Source: Cyclina sinensis (Eukaryota > Mollusca > Bivalvia > Venerida > Veneridae). Taken from it: a stretch of 64,000 nucleotides of DNA. Below the pieces are notes generated by a model. That model was not told where the DNA came from. It saw only the letters and a program-made list of their open reading frames with translations, and did not search any database. The position numbers and the translations under genes are program-made. Numbering within the stretch: position 1 is the first letter of the stretch; every line of letters starts with the position of its first letter. Shown here in pieces: positions 1-13,700 of this stretch. The stretch is from the NCBI GenBank assembly GCA_012932295.1, contig JAAONU010000019.1, forward strand, positions 27,966,913 through 28,030,912, in the 5' to 3' direction.

Positions 1-1662
1 GATGGTCTTCAATATTTGCTCATTCGCACCCCAGGTTGTTCCAGCAAGTTTGCGCATCATGGCTAGTTTTCTTCGTGCCGTCCCTTCTACACGGTTGATG
101 TGTGGTTTCCATGTCTGCCGCTTGTCAAACGTGACCCCAAGGTATGTGGCTTCGTCTTCCTCCTTCAGTAGTGTTACAGCCAGCATAACCTTCCCAGCTT
201 TCTGTTTTGTTGTCAAGGTAAACAGTGTGGTGGACGACTTCTCCTTGTTGATTGTAACGCACCAGTCTTCGGCCCATGCTGCAAGTGTGTCCATAGCTCC
301 TTGCATTCTGTACGTGGCTGTAGAGGCGTGTTCTTCTTTGCACCATAGCACCAGGTCATCAGCATAGAGAGCAGCATAAACTCCCTTTGGCAGTTCAGAC
401 ACCAGGTCATTGATGAAGACCAGGAAGAGTGTCGGGGACAGGACTACACCCTGTGGGACGCCAAGACGTAGCAGGAACTTCCTACTGTTGGCTTGGCTCA
501 GGCTGACTCTGGCTCTTCTGTTGAATAGATACGAGTTGATCCATTGCAACATGGCCCCATCAACTCCATTCCCCATGAGTTTCACTTGTAGCACTTCTGT
601 CCAGACTTTGTCGAATGCTCTCTGTAGGTCGATCTATGCTGTAAGGACCACCTTGTTTTTTTGGAACGCATCTTCGACTTCCTGTGCTAGGTATGTAGTC
701 TGGTCTTCTGTGGAACGGAATTGTCGGAAACCAGCCTAATCAGATGCCAGCAGGTCGTTGGTCTCCAGGTAGCACTTCAGGCGTGCATTCACAATCCTCT
801 CCATTGTCTTTACAACACAGCTGGTGAGGCTGATCGGACGGTAGCTGGCTGCCTTCTTTGGGTCCTTCCCTTTCTTGAGTATAGGGATCATTGTCGCCTC
901 TCTCCAGATCTGAGGTAGCTGCCCTTGTTTCCAGCTGTAGTTGTAGATGTCCAGGAGTTTGCACATTGCTGTATTGCCCAAGTGTGACAGCATCTCGTTG
1001 GTGATACCGTCTGGACCTAAAGATTTTTTGGTCTTAAGCTGTCTGAGAGCTGTCTGTAGCTTGTGTAGTGTCAGGCGCGTGTCCATACACTCTGACGTAC
1101 CCTTAGCTGTTTTCCTGTCCTTTTGTTCTCTTCTGGCTTCTCTCTGTCGTTCTCTGTTGATGGGGATGTCACTGACATCTCTGTAGTTTTGGGCAAAGAC
1201 GTTTGCCGCTTGTTTGCCCATTAACAGCTCTCCTTCCTCTTCCAAGGTGACTGGGCCTCTCGCTTTGTCTTGGTCGTCGTTCAGTTGTTTCGTTAACCTC
1301 CACAACTTACGGCCATCTCTCTCGAGGTTAAGTGAAGCTTTCTTGTTTCTCCAGCTCTTTCTTTGGGCCTCTAGCTTGTGCCTGAGGAATTTGGCCTTGG
1401 CATGCTGTAGGTTAAGGTTTGCCTCCTGTGAGGGATTGTTTTCGGCTTCCACTCTGGCTTCGGACAACTTGGTTTGCAGCTCCTCTAACTGCTCACTCCA
1501 GTATGGCTTGTAGTCTTTCCTCGCACCTCTAGGGATGGATTGCTGTGCTGACTTGAGGATACATTGATTGAAGTCTCTGACTATGTTGTTTATGTCTCTG
1601 CCTTCAACTCTGATGTCTTTGCAGAGTTCATCACTCACAGACTGGCCTTCTTGTACTTCCAC
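1..1662 (-). pseudogene. LINE reverse transcriptase, interrupted
   Basis: One minus-strand frame can be followed from 1662 down to the window edge. It has a charged linker (residues ~1-130 of the open part), then RT blocks including SYRPISLTS near 820-850, a GVPQG block near 455, and the catalytic YADD box near 350-365. Two in-frame TAG stops break it, one near 737 and one near 635, both in otherwise good RT sequence. The downstream frame stays the same, so these are nonsense mutations rather than indels. A frameshift separates it from the endonuclease. The product would copy element RNA into DNA at the nick; this copy cannot. Confidence 0.85.
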
Positions 1663-1689
1663 CTGGGTAGGCTAGATGATGTAGAGACA

Positions 1690-2525
1690 GTGTGGTCCAA
1701 TATGAGGTGGACTGGGCGATGATCACTGCCTCAGAGCTGTTCAGTGACTTCCCTCTGGACATGTCCATGTATGTCGTCAGTACAGAAGGCAAGGTCAGGC
1801 GTTGATGTTGTGTGCCATCTTCTGGAGTAAAAAGTTGGGGGATCCTCCGGCTGATTGAGGAGGTTCAGCCTGTTGTCATCCTGCCAGGTCTCCACTTCCT
1901 CTCCACGGCTGTCCAAGTGGTCATATCCCCAGCTTTGTGAGTGACTATTGAAGTCTCCAACAACCATGAAGTTTGTTGCCTCTGTTGGAATATGGTCTAG
2001 GGATAGAGCTTTGTCGTTTGGAGAGTACATGTTCACAAGAGTCAGTTCGAAGTCATTCTTTCTGAGGCTCAGTACTTGGAATTCCGAGTCATCCATATGC
2101 GTTTTAGTCTGGATAGCATTGATGTTGTTCCTGACTAATGTCATGATGCCTCCTTTCTTTCTTCCAGCCCTGTCGCTTCGGAAGCACTGGTATCCTCTGA
2201 CCTTAAAGGATTTCGCTGGTTGCAGGTGTGTTTCCTGAATGCAGCAGACATTGATGTCATTCTCATGAAGGAAGTGCTGTAGTTCAGTCTTTTTGTTGAA
2301 GACTCCTTCTGCGTTCCACTGCATCACTTTGAAGTGTTGCTGTTGGACTTTCCTCCTCCTTGGCTTGTTGTAGCCCTTTGGTCTCCTCTTGGTATGATAG
2401 AAGGAGTGACCCCCAGTAGCTTTGGGTGGACTCTGTCGAGGCTCAGAGCCCGGCACTGTATCTCCCTGGAGAAATTCCAAAGATCCAGCACCACATCGAT
2501 GAATACCATATGATCGTGTAGTCAT
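1690..2525 (-). pseudogene. LINE AP-like endonuclease, interrupted
   Basis: A 264-residue minus-strand open frame (2525-1731) shows the endonuclease/exonuclease/phosphatase motifs in order: an N in MQWNAEG, a catalytic E in IQETHL, GDFN with its D and N, and TSTPDLAF. The final SDHRPV motif, which holds the catalytic Asp-His pair, lies just past a stop codon at 1728-1730, in the same frame. The endonuclease nicks target DNA to prime reverse transcription. The original start is uncertain, because the ATG at 2525 lies upstream of the first recognisable domain residue. Confidence 0.85.
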
Positions 2526-2880
2526 AGCGTAGTTACGTGATGCCGTGGTTTGTTAGAGAGTGCCAATGGCCCAGCATCTCCGATTTTAACTCTCTACGTT
2601 GATTAGGGTTACCTCTCCCAAAGCCCTTGTCGACCCAACGACTGACCACAATGCAGTGGTGTTTTTGGAAGGGTTGTCTCCCTTGGTTTGGAATAAGAGT
2701 TTTCCTTCTCCTAGACAGACTGCCTTCCCAGGATAACGAGCTCCATCTACCCGAAGCAGTGGTTATGGCGCCACAGGTCCGCCTTCGCCCCTTCTCCTGT
2801 TAGTAATAGCAGGTCCGCCGGGCTAATTACAAGCCATGCGTGCAGGCCAGGAGCTGGACTTGGTAGTCAGAGGCTATATT

Positions 2881-4379
2881 TTACGCAAGCCATTGGGAGC
2901 ACTTTTTAGGCAATGGGAGCTTATCCAACATTGCCACCCCCGGCGATGACAACCCTTGGAACCCATTGCAGGTGACAAAAATTATATTTTCTTTGTAATG
3001 AAATCTATTCTTAGAAGCATAAGGACGGGAATCTCGCAATATAGTAAGATAAATTATAATAGAGAGGATCAAGAATGAAATGTAATCTTGTTATATTTTT
3101 TGTTTATTAGTTATTACCTTTTTCACGGTTACTGATTATATTAAGACGTAATACAGGTGTCAATTATATATATGTGCACGTGTCGAACTTGATTAAAAAA
3201 ACGTTTTGGAGCTTATGTACATATGCGTCTTATCTGAATTAAAAAGACAAAAAAATCTGCAACAAAAACTTTAGCGACCATACTGACAATTAGTTGTTGT
3301 AGCCGGCTTAATTATTAACTGTCGGAATACTGTTAAAGGGTTTTTAATCGACCCTAACATATAGGGCTGTCCTTTATGATGTAACACATAAACACCTTTT
3401 GACTATACACAAGCGCTGTAAATGGCCGTACTTACATACAGGGCCGTAAAGGACCGTAGAATAGTAAAGCTCTAATTAAAATTACAATCCTGATTCGGGA
3501 CTTTTTATATGATTTAGGCATATTATATGAATTAAAATTATACCTTTGTTCTTTGTTATGTTTCTATGAACGGACATTCCAAGCACTGAAATAGCTAAAC
3601 ACATAACTATATCTTCAAATCTGCAGGAAATATACAGTTCCACTAACTAGATGATAGATAAACTAAATGCAAATTAGTTACGGTCACGTGGGTTGTCACA
3701 AGACCCTAGGCAGATCTAAAATTATTTCAAACATAACGAATGTCTTATGTCTGTACATAATGAGTTTAAATGCCCGTATGAAGAATAGTTGAAATACGCA
3801 TGTAAATAATGTTATTTTGATATATTTTATCCGAAACTTGATCTTTAAAGGAACTGAGTTAGGAATTTGCGGACATGGGCAAAAAGAACCATACTCATAG
3901 CATGTGTTGTCATGGCTTGTCTGTAAGAAGTTATTATCATATGCTTAATTTGCATTTGTGGCAGTTCATAACATAAAGGCACAAACTCAGAGACAATTGA
4001 TGCTTCTCCGATTGAATTTTGGCGATGCAATTCGTAACCCAGCGTGTCATGACACTTACTTACAGGTACAGTTGTAAAAGTTAATGAACATTGAATCATA
4101 TCTGTTTTTTTGTGTTCTCACATGACTCAAGCACAGTGCGTCACTCGATATGAATAACCCGCTGGGTTTGCAGCAAGTTAATTTCTCAAAAATTATACAA
4201 GTAAATTGCGATATACTGAATAAAGGATATAATATAAGGATACAAGACAAGAAGTTTTATATACAAATGTGATCAGCGCTATATATAATTCACGATTAGT
4301 TTGTTTTGAATTACCTTACTTGTTTGAAAGTCTAGAACGATTATATCTTACATTCGTTCATTATTTTTCTATCCTATTC
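2881..4379. other. Intergenic AT-rich DNA, no gene seen
   Basis: No open frame with recognisable protein content and no clear repeat structure. Short open frames on both strands (for example 3845-4250 minus) lack domain-like sequence and splice support. The stretch separates the LINE from the PHF12 promoter area. Confidence 0.5.
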
Positions 4380-4676
4380 ACGCTTGCGCTCGAAAAACTC
4401 CCGGATCAACGCATGCGCAGTTGTGTTGTCCGACATTTTGCGCCAAGTTTCCTGGAGAAATATTTGCAAAATAAAAATGATGGCTTTACGATAATTCAGC
4501 GGTTCCTTCGCTTCCAAAAACACGATATGTGCTTCACATACCAGCTTTGCGTCGAATGCTTCTATAGATAAAGTCATCGGCAAAAGAATAGCTGCAAAAT
4601 TTCAGTTTATTTGTAGTGTTTTCAAGCAAATAAAGTTGGTCCGACTCGCAGAAATTTGATCATTGTTCGTCTTGAA
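4380..4676 (+). promoter_or_regulatory. PHF12: Probable PHF12 promoter and 5' UTR
   Basis: A local rise in CpG content precedes the PHF12 start codon. The segment at 4410-4420 reads CGCATGCGCAG, which matches the core of the NRF-1 binding palindrome common in housekeeping promoters of animals. No TATA box is evident. The transcription start is not determinable from sequence alone; a 5' UTR within about 4450-4676 is an inference from the ATG at 4677. Confidence 0.4.
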
Positions 4677-4724
4677 ATGGCATCTTGCGAATACGACTTA
4701 GATACATCAGGAGGGTTAATGGAC
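4677..4724 (+). CDS. PHF12: PHF12 exon 1 (start codon, 16 codons)
   Basis: ATG at 4677 opens a 16-codon exon ending in a GTAGGT donor at 4725. It encodes the conserved [10 protein letters not shown] block seen at the very N-terminus of vertebrate PHF12, and joins in phase 0 to exon 2, which begins EIQRLIAPP where the human protein has EQIQALLAPP. The small exon and 4-kb first intron explain why it is easy to miss. Confidence 0.9.
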
Positions 4725-7700
4725 GTAGGTTTCAAATTTTTGTCGGAGATAATTGCTCTGTACTCTTAGTATCTTCATGGAACTGTGCTAAAACTCGTGT
4801 TTCTTTTCTCTTTCTTCCCCCCATAATCATTGACCTAGCAGTGGCAGCCATGATGGTTTAAATGGTTGTATTTGAAAAACAAATATGGGTTGAAGCTAGG
4901 AATAGATTGCTCAGTTTGCCCGTCTTCTCAAATTGTTTTCCTAAATGTATGGTATGTGAGTATGTGGACATGAATTTCGGGCTGTTGTCATTATTTCCAT
5001 AGTATTAGATTTATTCTTGAATAACAAAATACCTTAGTAGTTATAAAACTGCATGAAATAGAATGGACGATAGAAAGTCACTTTATAGCTGTTCAGTATG
5101 AAGTAACAATCTTTTTAGGTACCTTAAGTTTTTACAGTAATTTAGTTGACCAACTGTTTCGTCAAAATGATTACGTATAGTAAATGAAAAGTCGTTTCAA
5201 CACCCTGAAAATTCAATTGGCGGTGTGTGTAATATTTTTTTAGGGTTATTCACACCTTATTACTTGCACATGTGTAACTGCATATTTGTATCAAAATCAC
5301 ACAAACGTTTTTTTTTTTTTGATCATTTTCTTTTTGATATTCAGATATTTCAAAGGCATATCAACCAGTATTAACTGTAATTGGAGATAATTGGTCTAAT
5401 TATATGTGCACAAGATTAGTTATCTGCTGATTAATTAAATGCCAAAAATATCTGCATTAAACATCTATTTAATAATGAGGGAGTAATTATGTGTGAATGA
5501 AGTATTTCACATTACGCCTATTAAATATTCAAGGTGATGTAACATCTTTAAATTTACTATACATAATCATTTCAACCTAACGGTTGGCCGACGAAACAAC
5601 CCTCACCCCCTTTAGGTTTTGAGTAAGTCCTGGACAAATCCTTGTGAAATATTTTCCGAGAAATGTGTAATACAAAAATTCAATGGCTCTAGATTGATTT
5701 CTTGCCATTCGAGAAAGAATAATGTACCATAAGGTTTTTGTCCCTAGGTCTACATTTGCTATGATTGTAAATCTTAACAGAAAAGTACAGGCCACAGCCT
5801 GCTATTTATTTCACAGACTGTTTTATATTGCTGTGATGAAAGGTGTGTTCTCTGAATTGATCATCACACCGCTAGAAATAATGTGGTCTTGATGTCAGCT
5901 AAAAATGCAGGGGTAAAAGTTTTCCGGATTTTCGACCTCTGTCTGGGCTGTTTTTCCAATTCATGTAAATCCGGGTCGAAATTTTGTGGGGTGGGGTGGG
6001 GGGTCAGGTCGATCTGAAACTTCATTTCGGCGAAAGCTTCGCCGTGTTGTAAGAGTACTGTTATGTATCGGGAAACGGCTTTTACTCTTCCCGATTTCTA
6101 TCGCGCATTTTGATTGGATGACTTATTGTTAGAATAATCCAATGAGTATTGCCGATTCATTCTGAAGTTTACATGCAAAGGTGGCCGCTTTTGTTTTATG
6201 ATTTGAATTTATAAAATTTACAATGAAATTTTTACCAGCTGGCTACATGATAAGCGCAATTGTCAACCACAACAGGGCTCTACAAATTTCTTTGAGATTG
6301 AGTTGTCCAGGACAACTGACTATGCCAAAATAGAGTTGTCCCAAAAACAAAGTCAGACGTCCGAGGGAAAAGTATTACATTTTTGATAAGCATTATTTGT
6401 TAAATGGGCTTTTCATTTTAGAGAGTCAATTTAAAAAAAAAAAAGATACTATCATAGATCTTTAACAAACACCCCAAACTTTTCAACAGAAATTGAGTCC
6501 AACTTCAAAAGACAATGACAGACAATAAATATATGTGGATTAGTTGTTATTCATCTTATTGTTTTAAACTAGTGTAATTCTGACATCAGAATTAAGTGAC
6601 TTTTTGGCGGAATGTCTGGTTACCTAGGGGTTGTGTTTCCAGTTTCACAAGAATTTTATTTGAACAAGTTACAAACAATTTTTAAAATGTGAAGTATTTT
6701 TCATTATAATTGCTGCTTTCTAAAGTAAAATGCGACAGAAATACTCATGTCTTAGAGAAAATGGAACATTTTTTTAATGAAAAATGAAAAACTTGTAATT
6801 ATAATAAAATCATGACGCTATATTTTTAATCACTCAGTTGAATGTTGTAAGTTTGCTTTGTAAAAAGTCTCCAAGGCGCTGTTTTCTATCAATATTAAAG
6901 TACGACGGGGTCGCGGAAATATATGACATACGGAATTTTTCCGAGATTTTCACTCGCTGCTTCATGTTTAATGAACTAAATATTAGCTGGAATTGGTTTC
7001 CTTCATTTTGTAAAGCTTGTCTTAAATCTACTTCATTTTTTTCTTATAAATAAACCATATTTTTAAAACAAAAATGCTAGATTTTTTGTAGTTCGTTTTC
7101 TATAAGCTTACACTAACATTGGCAAAGCTTTGATGTTCAACCTTTTGTCTTTGGAATTAAGCATTCAATGTATTTGTTAAGACATTTATTCGCTTGACTT
7201 ATTTTAAAGTCACGCAATACTGACAAAGATTTACAAACAAAATCAATATCCATAGTAAATTGTAACTAGAATCGTGATTGGTTGACCTTTCAGCTCACTG
7301 CTGTCACCTCTCTATTAGGGCGGAGCTTATCGAATGCTAATAGGTTAGAAATCGATTGCATAATGTTGTTTATTCAAGTGGGTTATCCGAGATTTATGAC
7401 TGTAAAAATTAGAGTTGTCCGGGACAAAACTTTTGTACACAGTCAGGTGTCCGAGAGCAAGTTTAGAGTTGTCCCGGACGTCGGACTATAGAATTTGTAG
7501 AGCCCTGCACAATATACTTTGAAATAGTAGTATTTTACTCTTGTGTTATTTGTGTTGAGACTTGTAAATGTATATGTCCTTTACTATTTTCTGATAGACT
7601 TACGTAATTTTAATATTTCCTGAGCTGATTTTGTTAAAAAAAAAATTGTAAAAATCTGATTAAAAATGGTTCCATAAATTTACAAGGAAATGAGATTTTT

Positions 7701-10700
7701 GATATGCCAAACAGCCAAAATCCAAGAGCTTCCGGGGGCCTCTGGACTTTGAGGTCATTAGGTCAAAGGTCAAGCCCACAGGGACCTTGATCCTAAAAAC
7801 AGTTTCCGATCAATAACTAGAGAATGCTTTGACCTAGGTTCACCAAACTTGGTATGCTGGTTGGTCATCACTAGTAGATGACCCCTATTGACTTTGAAGT
7901 CATTAGGTCAAAGGTCAAAATCACAGAGACTTTCATCCTAAAACCGGTTTGCTGTCAATAATTAGAGAACTCTTTGACCTAGGTTCACCAAACTTGGTAT
8001 GCTGTTGGTCATCACCAGTAGATAACTCCTATTGACTTTGAAGTCATTAGGTCAAAGGTCAAAATCACAGAGACTTTCATCCTAAAAACAGTTCCAGATC
8101 AATAACTAGAGAACGCTTTGACCTAGGTTCACCAAGTTTGCTGGTTGGTCATCACCAGTAGATGACCCCTATTGATTTTGAGGACATTAGGTCAAAGGTT
8201 AAGCTCACAGGGACCTTCATCCGAAAAACGTTTCCTATCAATAACTAGAGAACTCTTTGGCCTAGGTTCACCAAACTTGGTGTGCTGGTTGGTCATCACC
8301 AGTAGATGACCCCTATTGACTTTGAGGTCAAAGGTCAAGGTCACAGGGACCTTGATCCTAAAAACGGTTTCTGATCAATAACTAGAGAACGCTTTGGTGT
8401 TGCTTGGGGGCATGTATGTTTTACAAACATTTCTTGTGATAGCTCTTAATTCAAAAGTAATAGTGTGATGCATAGAAGGAAAGAAAAGTTTGCAAGGAAG
8501 CGGTCTAATTTTGTTTGTAGTTTAGTTGTTTTCAATAACTGGCAAAGTTGTTCCATAAAAATTGTATGTACTGTACTACATGTAGTTGAAAGTTGATGTG
8601 AAGTTCTTGTAATGGGATTAATTGTATGGATAGCTCTGTAATGAACTTAGTTGAAAAATGCTCAGATTTGAATAAAGCAATATGTAAAGCTTTTTCCAAA
8701 TTTGTGTAAGTGTTTGTCATATTTCTTCTTTGAAAAAAAATGTTTTTCCACTGCAGCATGACTGAAAGTTTCTTGCAACATTTTAGGAAATACAGAGGCT
8801 TATAGCGCCCCCTGTAAGTGAAGATGCAGCCCGACGGATGAGACGTGGTCCGAAAGAGTTTAAGAAGCATGGGAAAGCAATAAATCATGACTATTGTGAC
8901 AGTTGCACTGAGGGAGGTGATCTTGTTTGCTGTGACAGATGCCCTGCCTCATTTCATCTGCAGTGCCAGTAAGTTGGTGAAATGTTCTTGTTAATATGCT
9001 TTTGATTTTCTGTTCAAAGTATGCTGTAAAGATAGTGTGTAAAACATTGTGACAGAATGAGTCAAACATACTGTGTAGACTTCATGTTGAAGACTTCAAA
9101 GTGAGTAAGCACAGTCGCTAAGTGTTGGACATCTTTGATTAGACTAGGTTGTCTTGAATTTAAGTTTTTTTTTGTTTTTTTTTCTTTTTGAATTAACAAT
9201 GATATTTCAGTTCCTCTTTTCTGCTCTCACAGTGATCCTCCTCTAGAAGAAGATGATATTCCTCCAGGAGAATGGATCTGTCATAGATGTAAAACTGGCC
9301 CAAAAGAGGTACATTTAAAACAGTATTAACTTATTTGTTTATTCAGTTATTCATAGGCATTATAATGTAAAAAATACACAGAAGCTAGACTAAGTGTCTT
9401 TTTCTGCAGTAAGTAAAATTTAATTTTAAAAGGTGCCATATTGCAAATATATTGAAACTCTTTTTCTGTCACAGGTACTTAATATAACTTAATATTCAGT
9501 AAAAAGTATATATATTTTTTCATATACCATATTTCTAAAGGAATTGCTTGTCTACAAATATAAATAGATGTTAGACAACTGATTAAATGCACATCTTTGG
9601 TTGTAAGAGAAATTAGTAATTTACTTGAAAATAAAGTCCCAGTTATGCTGTCTTTAAATAAAGACTTCTTTATGAACAAACCTTTTAGAAAGATGATGAT
9701 GCTTCCTCAACAAAGAGTGGAAGTTCTTCCAATGGTGGGAAGTCCTCCAAGTATCTGCCACCACCTATTCCTATTCCTGTATTATCAGCAAACCCTCTAC
9801 ACACACTGGCTGAGGCGGCCAAAGTTCTGAATCCAGTACAGTTTGACCTTCCTAAAGACATAGCTTGTACAACACCTCTACCAGGTAAATGATTAAAAGC
9901 ATTGATGAAGACTGTTGATATCCAGCTGATTGACAGTGGTATGTTGACAAAGATTTTGTCAGTTCATTAGAAACAAGATTCCAGAAGGAAATGTCATTTG
10001 AAGTTCAGTAAGTCGGGTGTAAACCTTAGCAGTAAGAAATTATAAAACTATGAGTAAGATTCACAGTTAAGAAAGCTTAAGTTGAAGAAAACAGAATGAT
10101 TTTCAAACTATAAATTCAAGAACCAGTATTAAAATCTAATGTAATTGCAAGTTTTATATCTGGTTTTGAATGAAATGTTTGATAGTTTCCTGTCCAATTG
10201 CAGGATCTTACAAAAGAAAGTGGTGGGGAAGGGATAAGAATGTTCCCACAAAGAAGCCAGCTCATGAGTTGGACAACAACGGTATGGTTCCTTTACCGGC
10301 CAAAGTGTGTTTTGTGTGTAATAAGTGAGTACCTTTATTCATTATTTACTAAAAAGATGGTATGTAAAATGAAAAACGAAAAACCTGCATGACTAGCCAT
10401 TGTATTTTCACACATTCAAGTTGCACTTATCTTCTGGCAGGACATGTCCCATAAACTGGTATTTTCATTGAGACAGTAGAGAAAACTACACTTTGTAAAT
10501 CAGAAATAATGTTAAAAAGTTATAAAATAGTTCCTGATTTTTCTAAGAAGATTTTTGATGATAGATGTTATTTGCAGGAGTTGCCGCGTGGCACCTTTGT
10601 TACCATGTGACTACTGCCCATGTTTGTATCACCTGGATTGTTTAGATCCACCTCTCACTTCTGTACCTACTACAACATGGATGTGTCCAAATCATGTGGA

Positions 10701-13700
10701 AAATGTTACTGTAAGTATAACAGAAAGTTTGTATTCAGGTAATTATTATTACTCTTACACTGCTTTTATGTAATTCAGGTTGATAATATGTAAAAAAAAC
10801 CAGGATGCAGAATCTTGCTTAAGTACTCTAGATGCAGCTCTGTGATAGTTGTGATAAACCCTTGCTTTTAAGACAGGATTAAACTGAAATAATTTCCATT
10901 TGAAATCTTTGAAATTAAGGAAATAAGAGGATTTACACCATTGGAAGTGATTTCAGTAAGTTTTCCCTACTTGTACAATCAACTGAGGAACAAACTTGTA
11001 TCAAATTGAAGAGTGATATACTAGACAGATTTTTAAATATCTCTTGACTATGATGAATTCTATACTTGGGAATAGTCTGTGCAGCTAGATAGCAAATTGA
11101 TACTGTAAAACCAAAAGTTTTACTGGCTGCTGAGAGATTCTGGATGCATGAAACTAGATTATGAGAAGATTTTACTACACTTTCTTGTGTCTTCAACAAC
11201 ATACACTTCCTCATAAAATTGTTTGTTTAATAATACTCTAGCTGCATTTGTTTACATCAAAAGTTGGTGGCATGTTGACATACTATTCCTGTTTTTGGTC
11301 TATGACAGTGTTAAATTTCGAAGCAGTCTTGAAAACATTTATGAAAACAGAAACATACTTTAGTAACAGTGATGAACTGTATTGTGATGTGTGTGTTGTT
11401 TTTTTTTTCAGGATGATAAATTGTTGAAGACAACTATGCTGACAGAAAGAGTTAAACTATGGGATAAATACAATGATAGAATCAGCCAGCATAGTGTGAA
11501 GATGGAATTCTTAAAGAAAGTACACCGACGTGATCCACCATTTAGATTAAAATATCGACACCCTCGACGGAAAGCTGCACAGGTATTGCAATTGAATTTA
11601 TGGGTGCACAGATATTGCATTTGGAAATTTATGGATCAGTTTAATGTTGCATGTAAAGGCCTTTTCAGAAGTGCATCTTCAAGACAACTTCATTGTGAAT
11701 TTTATGGAAAAGTCATTTTCAAAATGCTCTGTGTAAAGTTTGTGGATGGTACTGTTGCACGATTACAAGTTTAAATGTTAGTTCAACACTTAAAAGAGGA
11801 GTTCTTGATAACATATAAACCTATATATAGATTATAACAAGCAATGGCTTAGTAGATAAGAAAAAACACTAACATTTATGATTTAGATGTATGCAATGTT
11901 ATTTTAGATTCCCCCATCGATTAAAGATTACTACAAGTACCCTTGTGAATTATTACCACCGCCTGTCTTAGACACCAGTACAGCAGCAAGTGATGAGGTC
12001 ATCAATAGAGACTGTGTGTCAGAAACTTCACTAGAAGAACAGGAGCATGTAAGTATTGTGCTGACAGGTTTCGAGTACAATGTTTCTTATATTGTGTTTA
12101 CTATTAAAGCACTCAAAATGTTGAAATCGTTTTGTTGCTATAACTGAAATGAAAAACTAAGGATTTATCAGATAAGGAAAGAATATGTATAATACTTGCA
12201 TAAAAAATACGAAAAAATTTGGAGAAAGCTGTCAAAGGCTTGAGAGATAACAGGATAATGTAAAGGTTCATTTGACAAGGTTAGTGTTTAAATCATTACT
12301 AATTTTAATGTCTTATTTTTGAATGCATGTTTATATGTTTTACTTTCCTTTTTACAGTGGCTAAAGTCTGTGGTTTCGCTGCAGACCAGTATAGCTCAGT
12401 TCCTTACTAAAAAACAATTGGAACGAAGTAATTCAGTGGAAAGTTGTAAAAACAGTGACACTGCCAAAACAGAGAAGCCAACTGCTTCAGTTCAGCCAGT
12501 GCAAAATAGAGACCTAATAGACCAGTCTAATTCTGAGACTGAAAACCAGTCTAGTGATTTGAAATCTAAAAATAGTTACTATAGTGATTGTAGTGTTCCA
12601 AATGGACCTCTAGTCTCAAATTGTGACACAAAAGTAAATAATGGACATCTTGATGTGAGTAAAGGAGCTGTGTCATTATTAAATCCCTCATGTAGTTCTT
12701 TAAATGGTGACATTGAGACGGCTGAATCAGCCCGTTCAAAGTCGGACTGTACTAGTACAACACCAGATGGAACTAGTGTAGTGAAATTGACTTGGCCAAG
12801 TGGCGAGAAACAAGTAACTGTGTCAAGTATTGCACCTACTTCGGGTGGTAGAAACATAGTTATAAATACAGTGAGTAAAACAAACAATGTGTACACGCGA
12901 GTGGTTCCAGGGGTGCCTGGAAAGTTAACAGGGCAGACGTCGATATTGTCGACAAGGGGAGGTAACCAGGCAGGGAAACAAGGCAGCACGATACTCAAGT
13001 CGAACATAGCATCTGGCAGCTCTACAACTAAAGTCATCACAGTCAATCAATCTCAAGGTAAGAAACCGTATGTACATTCCCTTTTAAACATGAATAATAA
13101 AGAGATTGATTTATGTCTTTAGATATGTACAAGCATACAGATTTTGTTGAAGATTTGTTTTTGATAATCAATTCATATTGAACCGTTGTGACTTTGTGGA
13201 CAACAGAGACCTTTAAAAAGGGTGTTGCAAAAGAAAAAATATGTAACCATGCACCATTTTCCCATTTTAATTGTTGTCTCCGTATACTTTTTATTGAAAT
13301 TATAATTTGTAAGAACTTCATATGTATGTCAGCTAGGGATGTCAACGAGTATCCGAGTACTCGGATATCCGGATACTATGTTGGTATTCGGATACTAATT
13401 TTCTGTACGAATATTCGTATACAAAATAAAAATAACAGTGAAATTTAACTTTGATGGAAAAAAATCAAACACTGGCAAAATTAATTTGACAATTTCATGA
13501 CGCTAAACAAAATCGTGTCTATTGAATGCCCGCGGCATATCACTTAATTGGTTTATTGTCGCACGCCGTGTATTCGTCTTGCAAACTGCTAAGATACAAC
13601 GCGACACCATTGTGTTTCAATTACCTTAATCCATTGTGTTTATAGAGTCTATATAAGAATATCTTGCCCCATTGTAAAACAATTAGCAGTGTCAAACATG

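Larger units (their letters stand above)
1..2880 (-). mobile_element. Decayed non-LTR (LINE) retrotransposon
   Basis: The whole block reads on the minus strand as a LINE: an AP-like endonuclease region (2525-1690) followed by a reverse transcriptase (1662 to the window edge). It is visibly richer in G+C than the AT-rich DNA that begins near 2881, and I used that change as the approximate 5' boundary. The order endonuclease then RT, without an RNase H visible here, fits the Jockey/I-like part of the LINE tree, but the clade is a guess. The 3' end lies outside the window. Stops and a frameshift make this copy inactive. About 350 bases (2526-2880) upstream of the endonuclease look like 5' UTR or a lost ORF1; I see no clear protein there. 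Confidence 0.85.
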
